Positions 16,501 through 23,405 of a stretch of 64,000 nucleotides of DNA are shown in pieces (position 1 is the stretch's first letter; every line of letters starts with the position of its first letter). This DNA is from Ketobacter sp036337295 (GTDB lineage Bacteria; Pseudomonadota; Gammaproteobacteria; Pseudomonadales; Ketobacteraceae): the NCBI GenBank assembly GCA_036337295.1, contig JAYZEN010000003.1, positions 271,438-335,437 of the forward strand, given 5' to 3'. Position numbers and translations under genes: made by a program. A model generated the notes under the pieces. It ran no database searches. It was not told the origin of the DNA and worked only from the letters and a program-made list of their open reading frames with translations.

Positions 16501-18950
16501 CCCTGTCTTTTGATTACCGCACCGCCACTGAAACCTGTTGTGACCGCCTCTATGTGTACGTGGATGGCAGCCAGGTGATGAATGCCTCAGGCATCCGCAA
16601 CGGCCGCTTTTCCCTGGACCTGACGGCCGGACTGCACAGTTTTGAGTTTACCTATCACAAGGACGGCTCCATACGCCATGACCAAGACACGGTCTGGATT
16701 GATGCCCTGCTGTTTGAAAGCGATACCGATGTGGATGCCGATGGCCTGCCCAATCAATGGGAGATCCAATACGGCCTGGACCTGCTGGACCCCACCGACG
16801 CGGCACTGGATCAGGATGGAGACGGCGCCAGCAACCGCCAGGAATTTGAGTACGGCACCGACCCCACCCTGGAGGACAGCGACGGCGATACGTTAAGTGA
16901 CGGCGACGAAATCAATGTCCACGGCTCCAATCCCGGGCTCCGCGACAGCGACGGGGACCAGATGGAAGATGGCTTTGAAGTGCTGTATGGATTAAACCCC
17001 ACCGACCCGGCGGACGCGGAACTGGACCTGGATGGCGACGGCAGTTCCAACCTGGAGGAATGCCAGCGCGGCAGCGACCCCTCTGATCCCGCTGACTTTG
17101 TGCCGAGCATCGAGTATATGGCGCTCACCTTCGAAGCGGACTCCCTGCCGGCAGGCTGGAGCATCACCACCAGCGGCAGCGGCCAGTGGGACTTCAGCGA
17201 TGACTGGTCCAGCCAGGGCAACCGCAGTCTGAAGGCCAGCGGCCTTCAGAACGGCACCGTCACCGCGCTGCAGTTCCACGGCTGGACCCGCGGCGGGACC
17301 TTGCGTATGGATCTGCGCACCCGGTTCCTGGCCAGCGGGCGCGATCGGCTGCTGGTTTACCTGAATGGGGAAGCCCGTTACGCCTTCAGCAGCTTCACCG
17401 ACCAGACCACCCGCCTGCAGGTTCCACTGGCAGCAGGCGAGCACCGTATTGAAATCCAGTTGCAGCGCAACAGCGCCGCTGACGACGCGTCCAGCGCCTG
17501 GATCGACCTGGTGTGGTTCGAAAGCGCCAACACGGACCTGGATGCTGACGGCCTGCCGAATGAGTGGGAACTGGCATTCGACCTGGACCCGCAGGAACCC
17601 CACGATGCCGAGGTGGACACCGACCTGGACGGCCTCAGCAACCTGGAAGAGTTCCAGTACCAGGGCAATCCACGGCGCGCCGACAGTGACGACGACGGTG
17701 CCGATGACACCGCCGAGCGCAGTGCCAACACCGGCCTCGATAACCCGGACAGTGATGGCGATGAGATGCACGACGGCTTTGAAATCCGCTATGGCCTGGA
17801 CCCACTGGATGGCAGCGACGCGGCCCTGGATAGCGATGGGGACCGCCTGACCAACCTGGATGAGTTCCGCCTGCAGTTGGACCCCACCGACCCGGCCTCC
17901 ATGACCAACCCGCTGCTGCTGTGGCAGGATTCATTCGAGTCCGGCCCGGCGCCGCAATGGCGTTTCTCCACTCAGCAGGCGCAGCCCTGGACCACCTCGG
18001 CCAGCTGGAGCAGTCACGGCGGGTTCAGCCTGGCCCAGGAAAACATGGCGTTCTACAGTACGGCCACCGCAGAGTTCACCGCGCTCTTCCAGGCCGGTAC
18101 CCTGCAGTACGATTTCAATCTGCAAAGCAGCTCGCTGAACAGCCGGCTGCGGCTGTATGTGAATGGGGTACTGGAGGCGGAGCACCACGATTACGATGCG
18201 CCGGGGAGCTTCTTGCTGAATTTGACGGCAGGGGTTCACAACCTCCGCTTTGAGATGGACAACCCCTACAGCGGCGGCCCCACCCACCTGTATCTGGATA
18301 ACCTGCGCTTCTTCACCAGCAGTGAGGAGGATGACGACGGCGACGGCATTCCCAGCACCTGGGAGGCCGAACACGGATTGGACCCGACTGATCCGGCTGA
18401 CGGGCAGGGCGATCCAGACGCTGACGGCCTCAGCAATCTGCAGGAATACGAAGGTGACACCGACCCCCTCATCGCTAACGTGGATCTGCAGGTCACCATG
18501 ACCAAGCTGTTTGAAACCCGCAACGACGAGGTCAACTACCGGGTGCGCGTCACCAACATCGGTCAGGTGGATGCCCACAACCTGGTGATCCTGCACAGCA
18601 GCGCCAGCAACTTTTACCTGACCTACATCGCGGAAGAAAACAGTACCGTGGATTGCATCAGTATTCGGAGCCGTCTGGACTGCACATTGCCGTCGCTGCC
18701 AGTGGGGGAGGAACGGGTGATGGACATCGTCATGGGCGTACCCAACGCCTCGGACAAACATCTGGTGGTATCCTCCGCCTTCGCCGACGAAGTGGACTAT
18801 CAGCCGGAAAACAATGAGGCCCGGGGCGAATACGCCGGCTCACTGTCCTGGTGGCTGCTGACCCTGCTCAGTGGGCTGTACTGGGCCAAGCTGAACTGGG
18901 TCAAGTTGAATGGGGCCAGGCACTTTGCAGGCAAAGGCCCGGGACGCTAG
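13554..18950 (+). CDS. Giant M4 (vibriolysin-type) metalloprotease with repeated Ca-binding/beta-sandwich modules
   Basis: 1798 residues: signal peptide, FTP/PepSY-type propeptide (to about residue 240), then the M4 catalytic domain. The zinc site HEVSH is at 362-366 and E386 lies 24 residues after the first histidine, the exact thermolysin spacing. From residue 522 there are four modules of about 267 residues. Each holds thrombospondin-type-3 acidic repeats (DxDxDGxxD) and then a beta-sandwich (SFE...W...WSSHG...FDYR...VWIDALLF). A fifth, partial TSP3 block leads into a DUF11-like domain (about 1640-1760). The end (GSLSWWLLTLLSGLYW at about 1762) resembles a GlyGly-CTERM surface-sorting helix, but a 20-residue basic tail follows it. 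It probably degrades extracellular protein or particles. Its last four bases overlap mgtE tail to tail. Confidence 0.92.
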   Translation: MHINRSGLRLATTVLLSFISITSFAVSWEPVTKDAFTSLPLQSARGIALSETKREMVAMALQLGVNESLLPLAQGRDKAGNLHSRYQQTYQDLPVWGQHITLHERSGQVYGAGGRVARGLATSLSQRTGGSPAGVNPDQSAYEKVALQWVATKTGLPADQWTLSQVDVSRQVYLAEQRAVIVRVTTFLARHPEREPVRPVALIQEDTLDILQAWDRLAHTEATGPGGNVKVGRYEYGTDYGFLEVTETATGCALINDNVYTVDLQHGSDDNLTTPFEFPCYENAHKEINGAYSPLNDAHYFGNVVFNLYQDWYNLAPLPFQLALKVHYRDNYDNAYWDGQSMVFGDGGSRFYPLVDINVVSHEVSHGFTEQNSNLIYNQQSGGINEAFSDMAGEAAEYYLTGSVDWLNGAAITKNTTALRYFADPTEDGLSIGHASDFYTGMDVHHSSGVFNRAYYLIATAEGWNPRTAFDLFVQANRFHWVPTTGFEEGACGVLSAAGDLGYPKFAVMRAFVTVGIYCRSDNLDTDADGMPDGWEYHWGFDPTDPSDALGDLDTDGVNNVTEFQYQTDPTLSDTDHDSLGDYDEIQVHGTSPILPDTDSDQMPDGFEVQYRLDPLDPADAALDFDGDGSPNLEEYQLGTDPTDPTDFVTPMDFYLESFETPLDARWQQTSDSSSGGWAQSTDWSSHGQHSYVARGLTHSQRASLTLAGVFEAGTLTFDYRVSTEACCDRLLVFLDGNQVLSRSGSANARFSLALAPGPHTIVFQYRKDGSVDAGLDSVWIDALLFETDDPDVDNDGLPNHWEVQYGLNPEDPADASLDQDGDGASNLQEFEYGSNPTLTHSDADNLNDGVEINQYGTSPVQADTDGDEMDDGFEVAMGLDPLDPADAAQDLDGDGYTNLEEFRLGTDPTDPDDFLEPIALMFESFETELPADWEISSSNSSGAGWGINSGWSTHGSQSFAASGLADNQSATLRFTLFVTDGTLSFDYRTATETCCDRLYVYVDGSQVMNASGIRNGRFSLDLTAGLHSFEFTYHKDGSIRHDQDTVWIDALLFESDTDVDADGLPNQWEIQYGLDLLDPTDAALDQDGDGASNRQEFEYGTDPTLEDSDGDTLSDGDEINVHGSNPGLRDSDGDQMEDGFEVLYGLNPTDPADAELDLDGDGSSNLEECQRGSDPSDPADFVPSIEYMALTFEADSLPAGWSITTSGSGQWDFSDDWSSQGNRSLKASGLQNGTVTALQFHGWTRGGTLRMDLRTRFLASGRDRLLVYLNGEARYAFSSFTDQTTRLQVPLAAGEHRIEIQLQRNSAADDASSAWIDLVWFESANTDLDADGLPNEWELAFDLDPQEPHDAEVDTDLDGLSNLEEFQYQGNPRRADSDDDGADDTAERSANTGLDNPDSDGDEMHDGFEIRYGLDPLDGSDAALDSDGDRLTNLDEFRLQLDPTDPASMTNPLLLWQDSFESGPAPQWRFSTQQAQPWTTSASWSSHGGFSLAQENMAFYSTATAEFTALFQAGTLQYDFNLQSSSLNSRLRLYVNGVLEAEHHDYDAPGSFLLNLTAGVHNLRFEMDNPYSGGPTHLYLDNLRFFTSSEEDDDGDGIPSTWEAEHGLDPTDPADGQGDPDADGLSNLQEYEGDTDPLIANVDLQVTMTKLFETRNDEVNYRVRVTNIGQVDAHNLVILHSSASNFYLTYIAEENSTVDCISIRSRLDCTLPSLPVGEERVMDIVMGVPNASDKHLVVSSAFADEVDYQPENNEARGEYAGSLSWWLLTLLSGLYWAKLNWVKLNGARHFAGKGPGR
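15118..18480 (+). repeat. ~800-bp in-frame tandem modules within the M4 protease gene
   Basis: The conserved codons for the Asp-Gly turn opening each module fall at 15141, 15942, 16743, 17550 and 18345, giving periods of 801, 801, 807 and 795 bases. Modules 1 and 2 are most alike in protein sequence (both contain a C-C-D-R-L stretch); module 4 is the most diverged. This implies serial intragenic duplication. Confidence 0.9.
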
Positions 18951-20284
18951 ACCAGCAGCAGGGTGCCCAAGCCCAGGAACGCCACAAACCCCACAATATC
19001 CGTCACCGTGGTCAGCACCACCGAGCCGGACAACGCGGGGTCCAGTTTCATTTTGTCCAGCAACACCGGTATGGCCACCCCGGACAGCGCCGCCGCCGCG
19101 ATGTTCACCAATATCGCCAGGGCAATCACCAGGCCGATCACCGGGCTGCTGAACCAGAGGCTGGCCACCACGCCAATCACAATGGCCCACAGTACACCAT
19201 TGAGGCCGCCCACACTGAGCTCCTTCTTCACCAGGGCCTTGAGGTTGGCTTTGGTGACCTGGCCCATGGCCAGGCCGCGGATGATCAGGGTCAGGGTCTG
19301 GCTGCCGGCAATGCCGCCCATGCTGGCCACCACCGGCATCAATACCGCCAGCGCCACCACCTGTTGCAGGGTGGCTTCAAACAGGCCGATGAACCAGGAG
19401 GCCAGAAACGCCGTCAGCAGGTTGATCCCCAGCCACAGGGCCCGGTTACGGGCACTTTTCACCACCGGCGAAAACAAGTCCTCGTCCTCGTCCATACCGG
19501 CGCCGGCCATCAGCTGCCCCTCGTAATAGGTGTTCACCAGCTCCGCCGCGGTTTGCACGTCAATCCGCCCCAGCAGTTTGCCACCGTCATCCACCACCGG
19601 CAGAGCCGTGAAGCCGGACTGCTGCACCTTGAGTGAGGCGTCCACGGAATCCTCCTGACCTTCCAGCACGGTGAACACGTCCTCGGACAGATCCACCAGG
19701 GGAATGTGATCCGGCGAGCCGATGATCTTGCCGATGCGGACCGCCTCCGAGAAATGACCGGCCCGGTTCACCAGAAACAGGGTGTCGGCGTATTCCGGCA
19801 GCTCCCGCCGCAACAGGCGCATGCCATCGCGCACCTTGGCGTTGGTGGGCAATACCAGGATCTCATGACTGACCCAGCGGCCAATCTGATCGTCGCGGTA
19901 GACTTTGGCTTCCTTGAAGTAATGGCGCTGCTGCTCGTCCATTACCCACAGGGCCCGGTCCACCATGCGGCGGGGCAGGGATTCGGACAGCTCCACCAGA
20001 TCTTCCGCCGCCATGCCCTGGAACAATGCATCCAGCTGCTCCAGGGTCATGTTGTCCAGCAGGGTTTCCCGGGGATCGCCGCGCATGGTCAAAAGGATGC
20101 TCAGTTTCTCTTCCGCCGGCACCTTGCTCCAGGCTTCCAGACGCACCGGCAACGGCAGCGACTCCAGCAGCAACGCCACTTCTTCCGACTCTCGAGTGGC
20201 CACCACCTGACGTATCACCTGATCCTGCTGTTCAGGGGTGGTATCGACCAGTTCGCCAATGAGATCGGAAAGTTCTTCGGTCAT
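18947..20284 (-). CDS. mgtE: Magnesium transporter MgtE
   Basis: 445 residues with the MgtE layout: N-terminal helical domain, a CBS pair (about 130-255, with FTALPVVDDGGKLLGRID), a plug helix and five membrane helices. PVVASMGGIAGSQTLTLIIRGLA is the pore-lining region with the conserved magnesium-filter glycines. It mediates channel-like Mg(II) uptake gated by cytosolic magnesium. The start ATG has AGGA upstream. No magnesium riboswitch was recognised in the 222 bases before it. Confidence 0.94.
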   Translation of the reverse strand: MTEELSDLIGELVDTTPEQQDQVIRQVVATRESEEVALLLESLPLPVRLEAWSKVPAEEKLSILLTMRGDPRETLLDNMTLEQLDALFQGMAAEDLVELSESLPRRMVDRALWVMDEQQRHYFKEAKVYRDDQIGRWVSHEILVLPTNAKVRDGMRLLRRELPEYADTLFLVNRAGHFSEAVRIGKIIGSPDHIPLVDLSEDVFTVLEGQEDSVDASLKVQQSGFTALPVVDDGGKLLGRIDVQTAAELVNTYYEGQLMAGAGMDEDEDLFSPVVKSARNRALWLGINLLTAFLASWFIGLFEATLQQVVALAVLMPVVASMGGIAGSQTLTLIIRGLAMGQVTKANLKALVKKELSVGGLNGVLWAIVIGVVASLWFSSPVIGLVIALAILVNIAAAALSGVAIPVLLDKMKLDPALSGSVVLTTVTDIVGFVAFLGLGTLLLV

Positions 20285-20399
20285 AGAGAAATCCTGTTGC
20301 GCCGGGAGTTGCAGATGGGTGCATTGTAGACGCCCTCAGCCGGGGGAACGTCACAATGGGCATGGAATTTATATTGTCGGTGGAAAACGAGTATTAATA

Positions 20400-20420
20400 A
20401 ACAATCCGACAAAGATTGTT
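20400..20420. promoter_or_regulatory. Inverted repeat AACAATC-N7-GATTGTT on the arylsulfatase promoter
   Basis: Perfect 7-bp arms (20400-20406 and 20414-20420). The right arm overlaps the -35 element TTGTTG (20416-20421), as expected for a repressor or a class II activator site. Confidence 0.55.
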
Positions 20421-20444
20421 GCTGTCATAAACATTCTTTACACT
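20416..20444 (+). promoter_or_regulatory. Sigma-70-type promoter of the arylsulfatase gene
   Basis: -35 TTGTTG (20416-20421), 17-base spacer, -10 TACACT (20439-20444). The start codon is 62 bases further on, with AAGGAG at 20496-20501 as ribosome site. Confidence 0.6.
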
Positions 20445-20506
20445 CGAAGCGGTGCAGGTGACTGCCCAGCGCTCTTCCAATCTTCGTACACCTACAAGGA
20501 GTTACC

Positions 20507-22108
20507 ATGAAGACCAATGCCCCACCGAGGTCAGGAAAGCTACCCCTTCTAATGAGCATTCTGCTCTCTCTCTTTGCCACCGCAGCCTGCGCCGCGGAAT
20601 CCGACACCGAAGCTGCCAAGCCTAATATCCTGGTACTCTGGGGTGATGACATCGGCACCTGGAACATCAGCCACAACAACCGTGGCATGATGGGTTACCA
20701 GACCCCCAACATTGACCGCATTGCCAACGAAGGGCTGTCGTTCACCGATTACTACGCCCAGCAGAGCTGCACCGCCGGCCGTGCTGCGTTCATTGGCGGC
20801 TCGGTACCGGTGCGCAGTGGCATGACCAAGGTGGGCCTGCCCGGCGCCAAAGAAGGCTGGAATAAACAGGACGTAACCATGGCTTCGGTGTTGAACAACG
20901 CCGGCTATGCCACCGGCCAGTTCGGCAAGAATCACCAGGGTGACCTGGATGCGCACCTGCCCACCATGCACGGCTTTGACGAGTTCTTCGGCAACCTGTA
21001 TCACCTGAATGCGGAGGAGGAGCCGGAAAACGAGGACTATCCCGGTGACATGAAGCTGGCCAACGGCAAAACCTTCCTCGAGCAGTTCGGCCCCCGCGGT
21101 GTGATTCACTCCTGGGCCGATGGCAAGGGCGGCCAGAAAGTCACCGACACCGGCCCACTCACCAAAAAGCGCATGGAAACCATCGACGATGAAACCTCCA
21201 AACGCGCCATGGAATTCATCCGCGAGCAACACAAGGCCGGCAAACCCTGGTTTGTCTGGTGGAACGGCACCCGCATGCACTTCCGCACCCATGTCAAACA
21301 GGAGCACCGTGGCCTGTCCGGGCAGGATGAGTATTCCGACGGCATGGTGGAGCACGACCTGCACATCGGCCAGTTCCTGAAGCTGTTGGATGATTTGGGG
21401 ATCGCCGACAACACCCTGGTGATGTATTCCACCGACAACGGCCCCCACTACAACACCTGGCCCGATGCCGGCACCACCCCCTTCCGCAGTGAGAAAAATT
21501 CCAACTGGGAAGGCGCCTATCGGGTGCCCACCTTTGTGCGCTGGCCCGGCACTTTCCCGGCGGATAAAACCCTGAACGGCATCGTTGCCCACGAAGACTG
21601 GCTGGTAACCTTTGCCGCCGTGGCCGGTGATACCGACGTCAAAGAACGTCTGTTGAAGGGCACCAAAATCGATGGCCGCAAATACAAGAATCACCTGGAT
21701 GGTTACAACCAGCTGGATTACCTGAGCGGCAAGGCTGAGCAATCCCCCCGGCATGAATTCTGGTATGTGAACGATGACGGTCAGGTGGTGGCCGCCCGTT
21801 ATGACGACTGGAAAGTGGTGTTTCTGGAGAACCGTGGCAAGGCCTTCGGCGTCTGGCGTGAGCCCTTCGTGGAACTGCGGGTGCCCCTGTTGTTCAACCT
21901 GCGGCGGGACCCCTTCGAAAAATCACAACACAACGCCAACGTCTACGAAGACTGGTTCCTGTCCCGCCCCTATATGATCGTGCCCATCCAGGCCCTGGCG
22001 GCCAAATTCCTCAAGTCCATGGAAGAGTATCCGCCATCGCAGTCACCGGGCTCCTTCAACCTGAGCAAGATTGAAGCGCAACTGCGATCCAATATGGGCG
22101 CCCGCTAG
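20507..22108 (+). CDS. Periplasmic arylsulfatase
   Basis: 533 residues with a signal peptide cleaved near ACAAES. The sulfatase start NILVLWGDDIG carries the metal-binding aspartate pair D47/D48. The formylglycine site is CTAGR at 88-92, a C-x-A-x-R variant of the usual C-x-P-x-R, accepted in known sulfatases. STDNGPHYNTWPD gives the later metal-site Asp-Asn. It hydrolyses sulfate esters and needs a formylglycine-generating enzyme, which is not in the window. The strong promoter with an overlapping inverted repeat suggests regulation, perhaps by sulfur supply or substrate; no sulfate transporter or regulator is adjacent. Confidence 0.92.
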   Translation: MKTNAPPRSGKLPLLMSILLSLFATAACAAESDTEAAKPNILVLWGDDIGTWNISHNNRGMMGYQTPNIDRIANEGLSFTDYYAQQSCTAGRAAFIGGSVPVRSGMTKVGLPGAKEGWNKQDVTMASVLNNAGYATGQFGKNHQGDLDAHLPTMHGFDEFFGNLYHLNAEEEPENEDYPGDMKLANGKTFLEQFGPRGVIHSWADGKGGQKVTDTGPLTKKRMETIDDETSKRAMEFIREQHKAGKPWFVWWNGTRMHFRTHVKQEHRGLSGQDEYSDGMVEHDLHIGQFLKLLDDLGIADNTLVMYSTDNGPHYNTWPDAGTTPFRSEKNSNWEGAYRVPTFVRWPGTFPADKTLNGIVAHEDWLVTFAAVAGDTDVKERLLKGTKIDGRKYKNHLDGYNQLDYLSGKAEQSPRHEFWYVNDDGQVVAARYDDWKVVFLENRGKAFGVWREPFVELRVPLLFNLRRDPFEKSQHNANVYEDWFLSRPYMIVPIQALAAKFLKSMEEYPPSQSPGSFNLSKIEAQLRSNMGAR

Positions 22109-22137
22109 ATCAGGGCCCGCCAAGCGCATCCCAACCC

Positions 22138-22160
22138 GGCCACGGTCCAGCACCGTGGCC
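22138..22160. other. Strong hairpin between convergent genes
   Basis: Perfect 9-bp stem GGCCACGGT/ACCGTGGCC with the loop CCAGC, lying between the arylsulfatase end and the end of the minus-strand lipoprotein gene. There is no T-tract on either strand, so it is not a classical intrinsic terminator; it may protect 3' ends or aid Rho-dependent termination. Confidence 0.6.
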
Positions 22161-22161
22161 A

Positions 22162-23292
22162 TCACCTCCAGCCAGCGGCTTCTTCCACAAACGCAGACCA
22201 GGCCGCTTTATCGGTATTATCGCGATTCCGCAGTCCCAGACTGTCCAGATAGGCCGTGAAGCGCTCATCGTCCACGCCGTAATACAACACCAGCTGCGCC
22301 ACCAATTCGCTGGACAGGTCGTGCAACAGAAACCAGTTCAGGAACGGAATGCGCCCCTCGGCGTTGCGCCAGGCCGCAAACACCTGATGCACAAACTCCG
22401 CCTGCAGGGCTTCTGAACTGGCCCCCACCTCCGAGGCCGGGTAGCCCACCTCCTGCAGCACCCAGGGCCGGTCCGTCACCAGGGACAACAGCGCCGGAAA
22501 ATCCGCCTGCACGGTGTTTGGCGGGCGCACACTGAAGTCACTGTGCAACGGGTAGTAGGTGGTGATGATCACATCGCTGTCGGCGGTAAGGTCCAGCCAG
22601 GTTTGCACCTGTGGCCCCAGCCAGGCACCCGCCGTCACGGTAATGCCCACCTGGACTTCCGGCAGGCGCGTGCTCAGATAGTCCTGCACGGCGCGCACAA
22701 ACGTCCGATAGGCTGTCACTTCATCCAGGCGGCCGGCGGCGAAATACACATCCACTTCATTGCCAATGGAGAGATAACGGACCCGGCCAGCCATGGCGGG
22801 CAGCAACTGGTCCAGCAGGTCCTCCATGGCGCCGATCATGGCCGGATCGTCCCACTCCAAAGTCGCCAGTTCCGCCGGCACCTCCCGGGCCACCGTATTG
22901 ATCACCTGCAATCCCAGCAACTGGGTAAACTGTTGCTCGGCCGCGCTGAGCATTGTGTTGTTGAACTCGTTCAGACGTTGCGGGTCATAGCTGCCCAGTG
23001 CCGGTTCCAGTTGCGACCAGGGGTAGGATTGGAACTGGCCGTTGGCACCGGCATCCTGAATCCGTTGCCGGGCCTCCAGAAAGCGTTGCAGCCATTCCAG
23101 GTCATTGTTGGCCACCGGTTCCGTGTAGTAGTACGCAGAGACCGAGAGCACGCCCGGTACGGCTGCAGGCGCCGGTTCTGACCTGTCGTCATCACCCCCA
23201 CCATTGCCACACCCCCACAGCAACAGACACGTCAGCAGGCACGGCAGCACCTGCAGCCACGCCCGTCCAATGCGTTTTCCTCCGCCTGCCAT
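22162..23292 (-). CDS. TIM-barrel glycosidase-like lipoprotein
   Basis: About 376 residues. The ATG at 23292 is chosen because AGGGGGC lies 5 bases before it; a second ATG at 23313 is possible. The lipobox LLWGC is followed by a Gly/Asp linker (GNGGGDDD). The body looks like a (beta/alpha)8 barrel of glycoside hydrolase clan A: YLSIGNEVDVYF has the Asn-Glu of the acid/base position, and WVLQEVGYP supplies a glutamate where the nucleophile would be. The family and substrate are not recognised. It is divergent from the TonB-dependent receptor next door and might act on a carbohydrate taken up by it. Confidence 0.65.
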   Translation of the reverse strand: MAGGGKRIGRAWLQVLPCLLTCLLLWGCGNGGGDDDRSEPAPAAVPGVLSVSAYYYTEPVANNDLEWLQRFLEARQRIQDAGANGQFQSYPWSQLEPALGSYDPQRLNEFNNTMLSAAEQQFTQLLGLQVINTVAREVPAELATLEWDDPAMIGAMEDLLDQLLPAMAGRVRYLSIGNEVDVYFAAGRLDEVTAYRTFVRAVQDYLSTRLPEVQVGITVTAGAWLGPQVQTWLDLTADSDVIITTYYPLHSDFSVRPPNTVQADFPALLSLVTDRPWVLQEVGYPASEVGASSEALQAEFVHQVFAAWRNAEGRIPFLNWFLLHDLSSELVAQLVLYYGVDDERFTAYLDSLGLRNRDNTDKAAWSAFVEEAAGWR

Positions 23293-23349
23293 CCTGCCCC
23301 CTGGGTTTGCCATCCGCTGCCTGCGGTATCGTGATTGCCAGCCTGAAGG

Positions 23350-23378
23350 TTTATCAGTGCCCGGTCCATTGCTATATT
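23350..23378 (+). promoter_or_regulatory. Possible promoter of the TonB-dependent receptor gene
   Basis: -35 TTTATC, 17-base spacer, -10 TATATT, 27 bases before the ATG. The -35 is weak. Confidence 0.35.
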
Positions 23379-23405
23379 TAATCTGCACGCTTTGCAAGGA
23401 TAGTC

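Noticed and set aside
15118..18480. The regular repeats as a CRISPR array or mobile element
   Set aside because: The period is about 800 bases, in frame, and encodes protein modules; there are no short identical repeats with spacers.
20421..20438. CTGTCAT-AAAC upstream of the arylsulfatase as a Pho box
   Set aside because: Only one half-site matches; the second 7-mer (ATTCTTT) does not, and the segment is the spacer of a good promoter.
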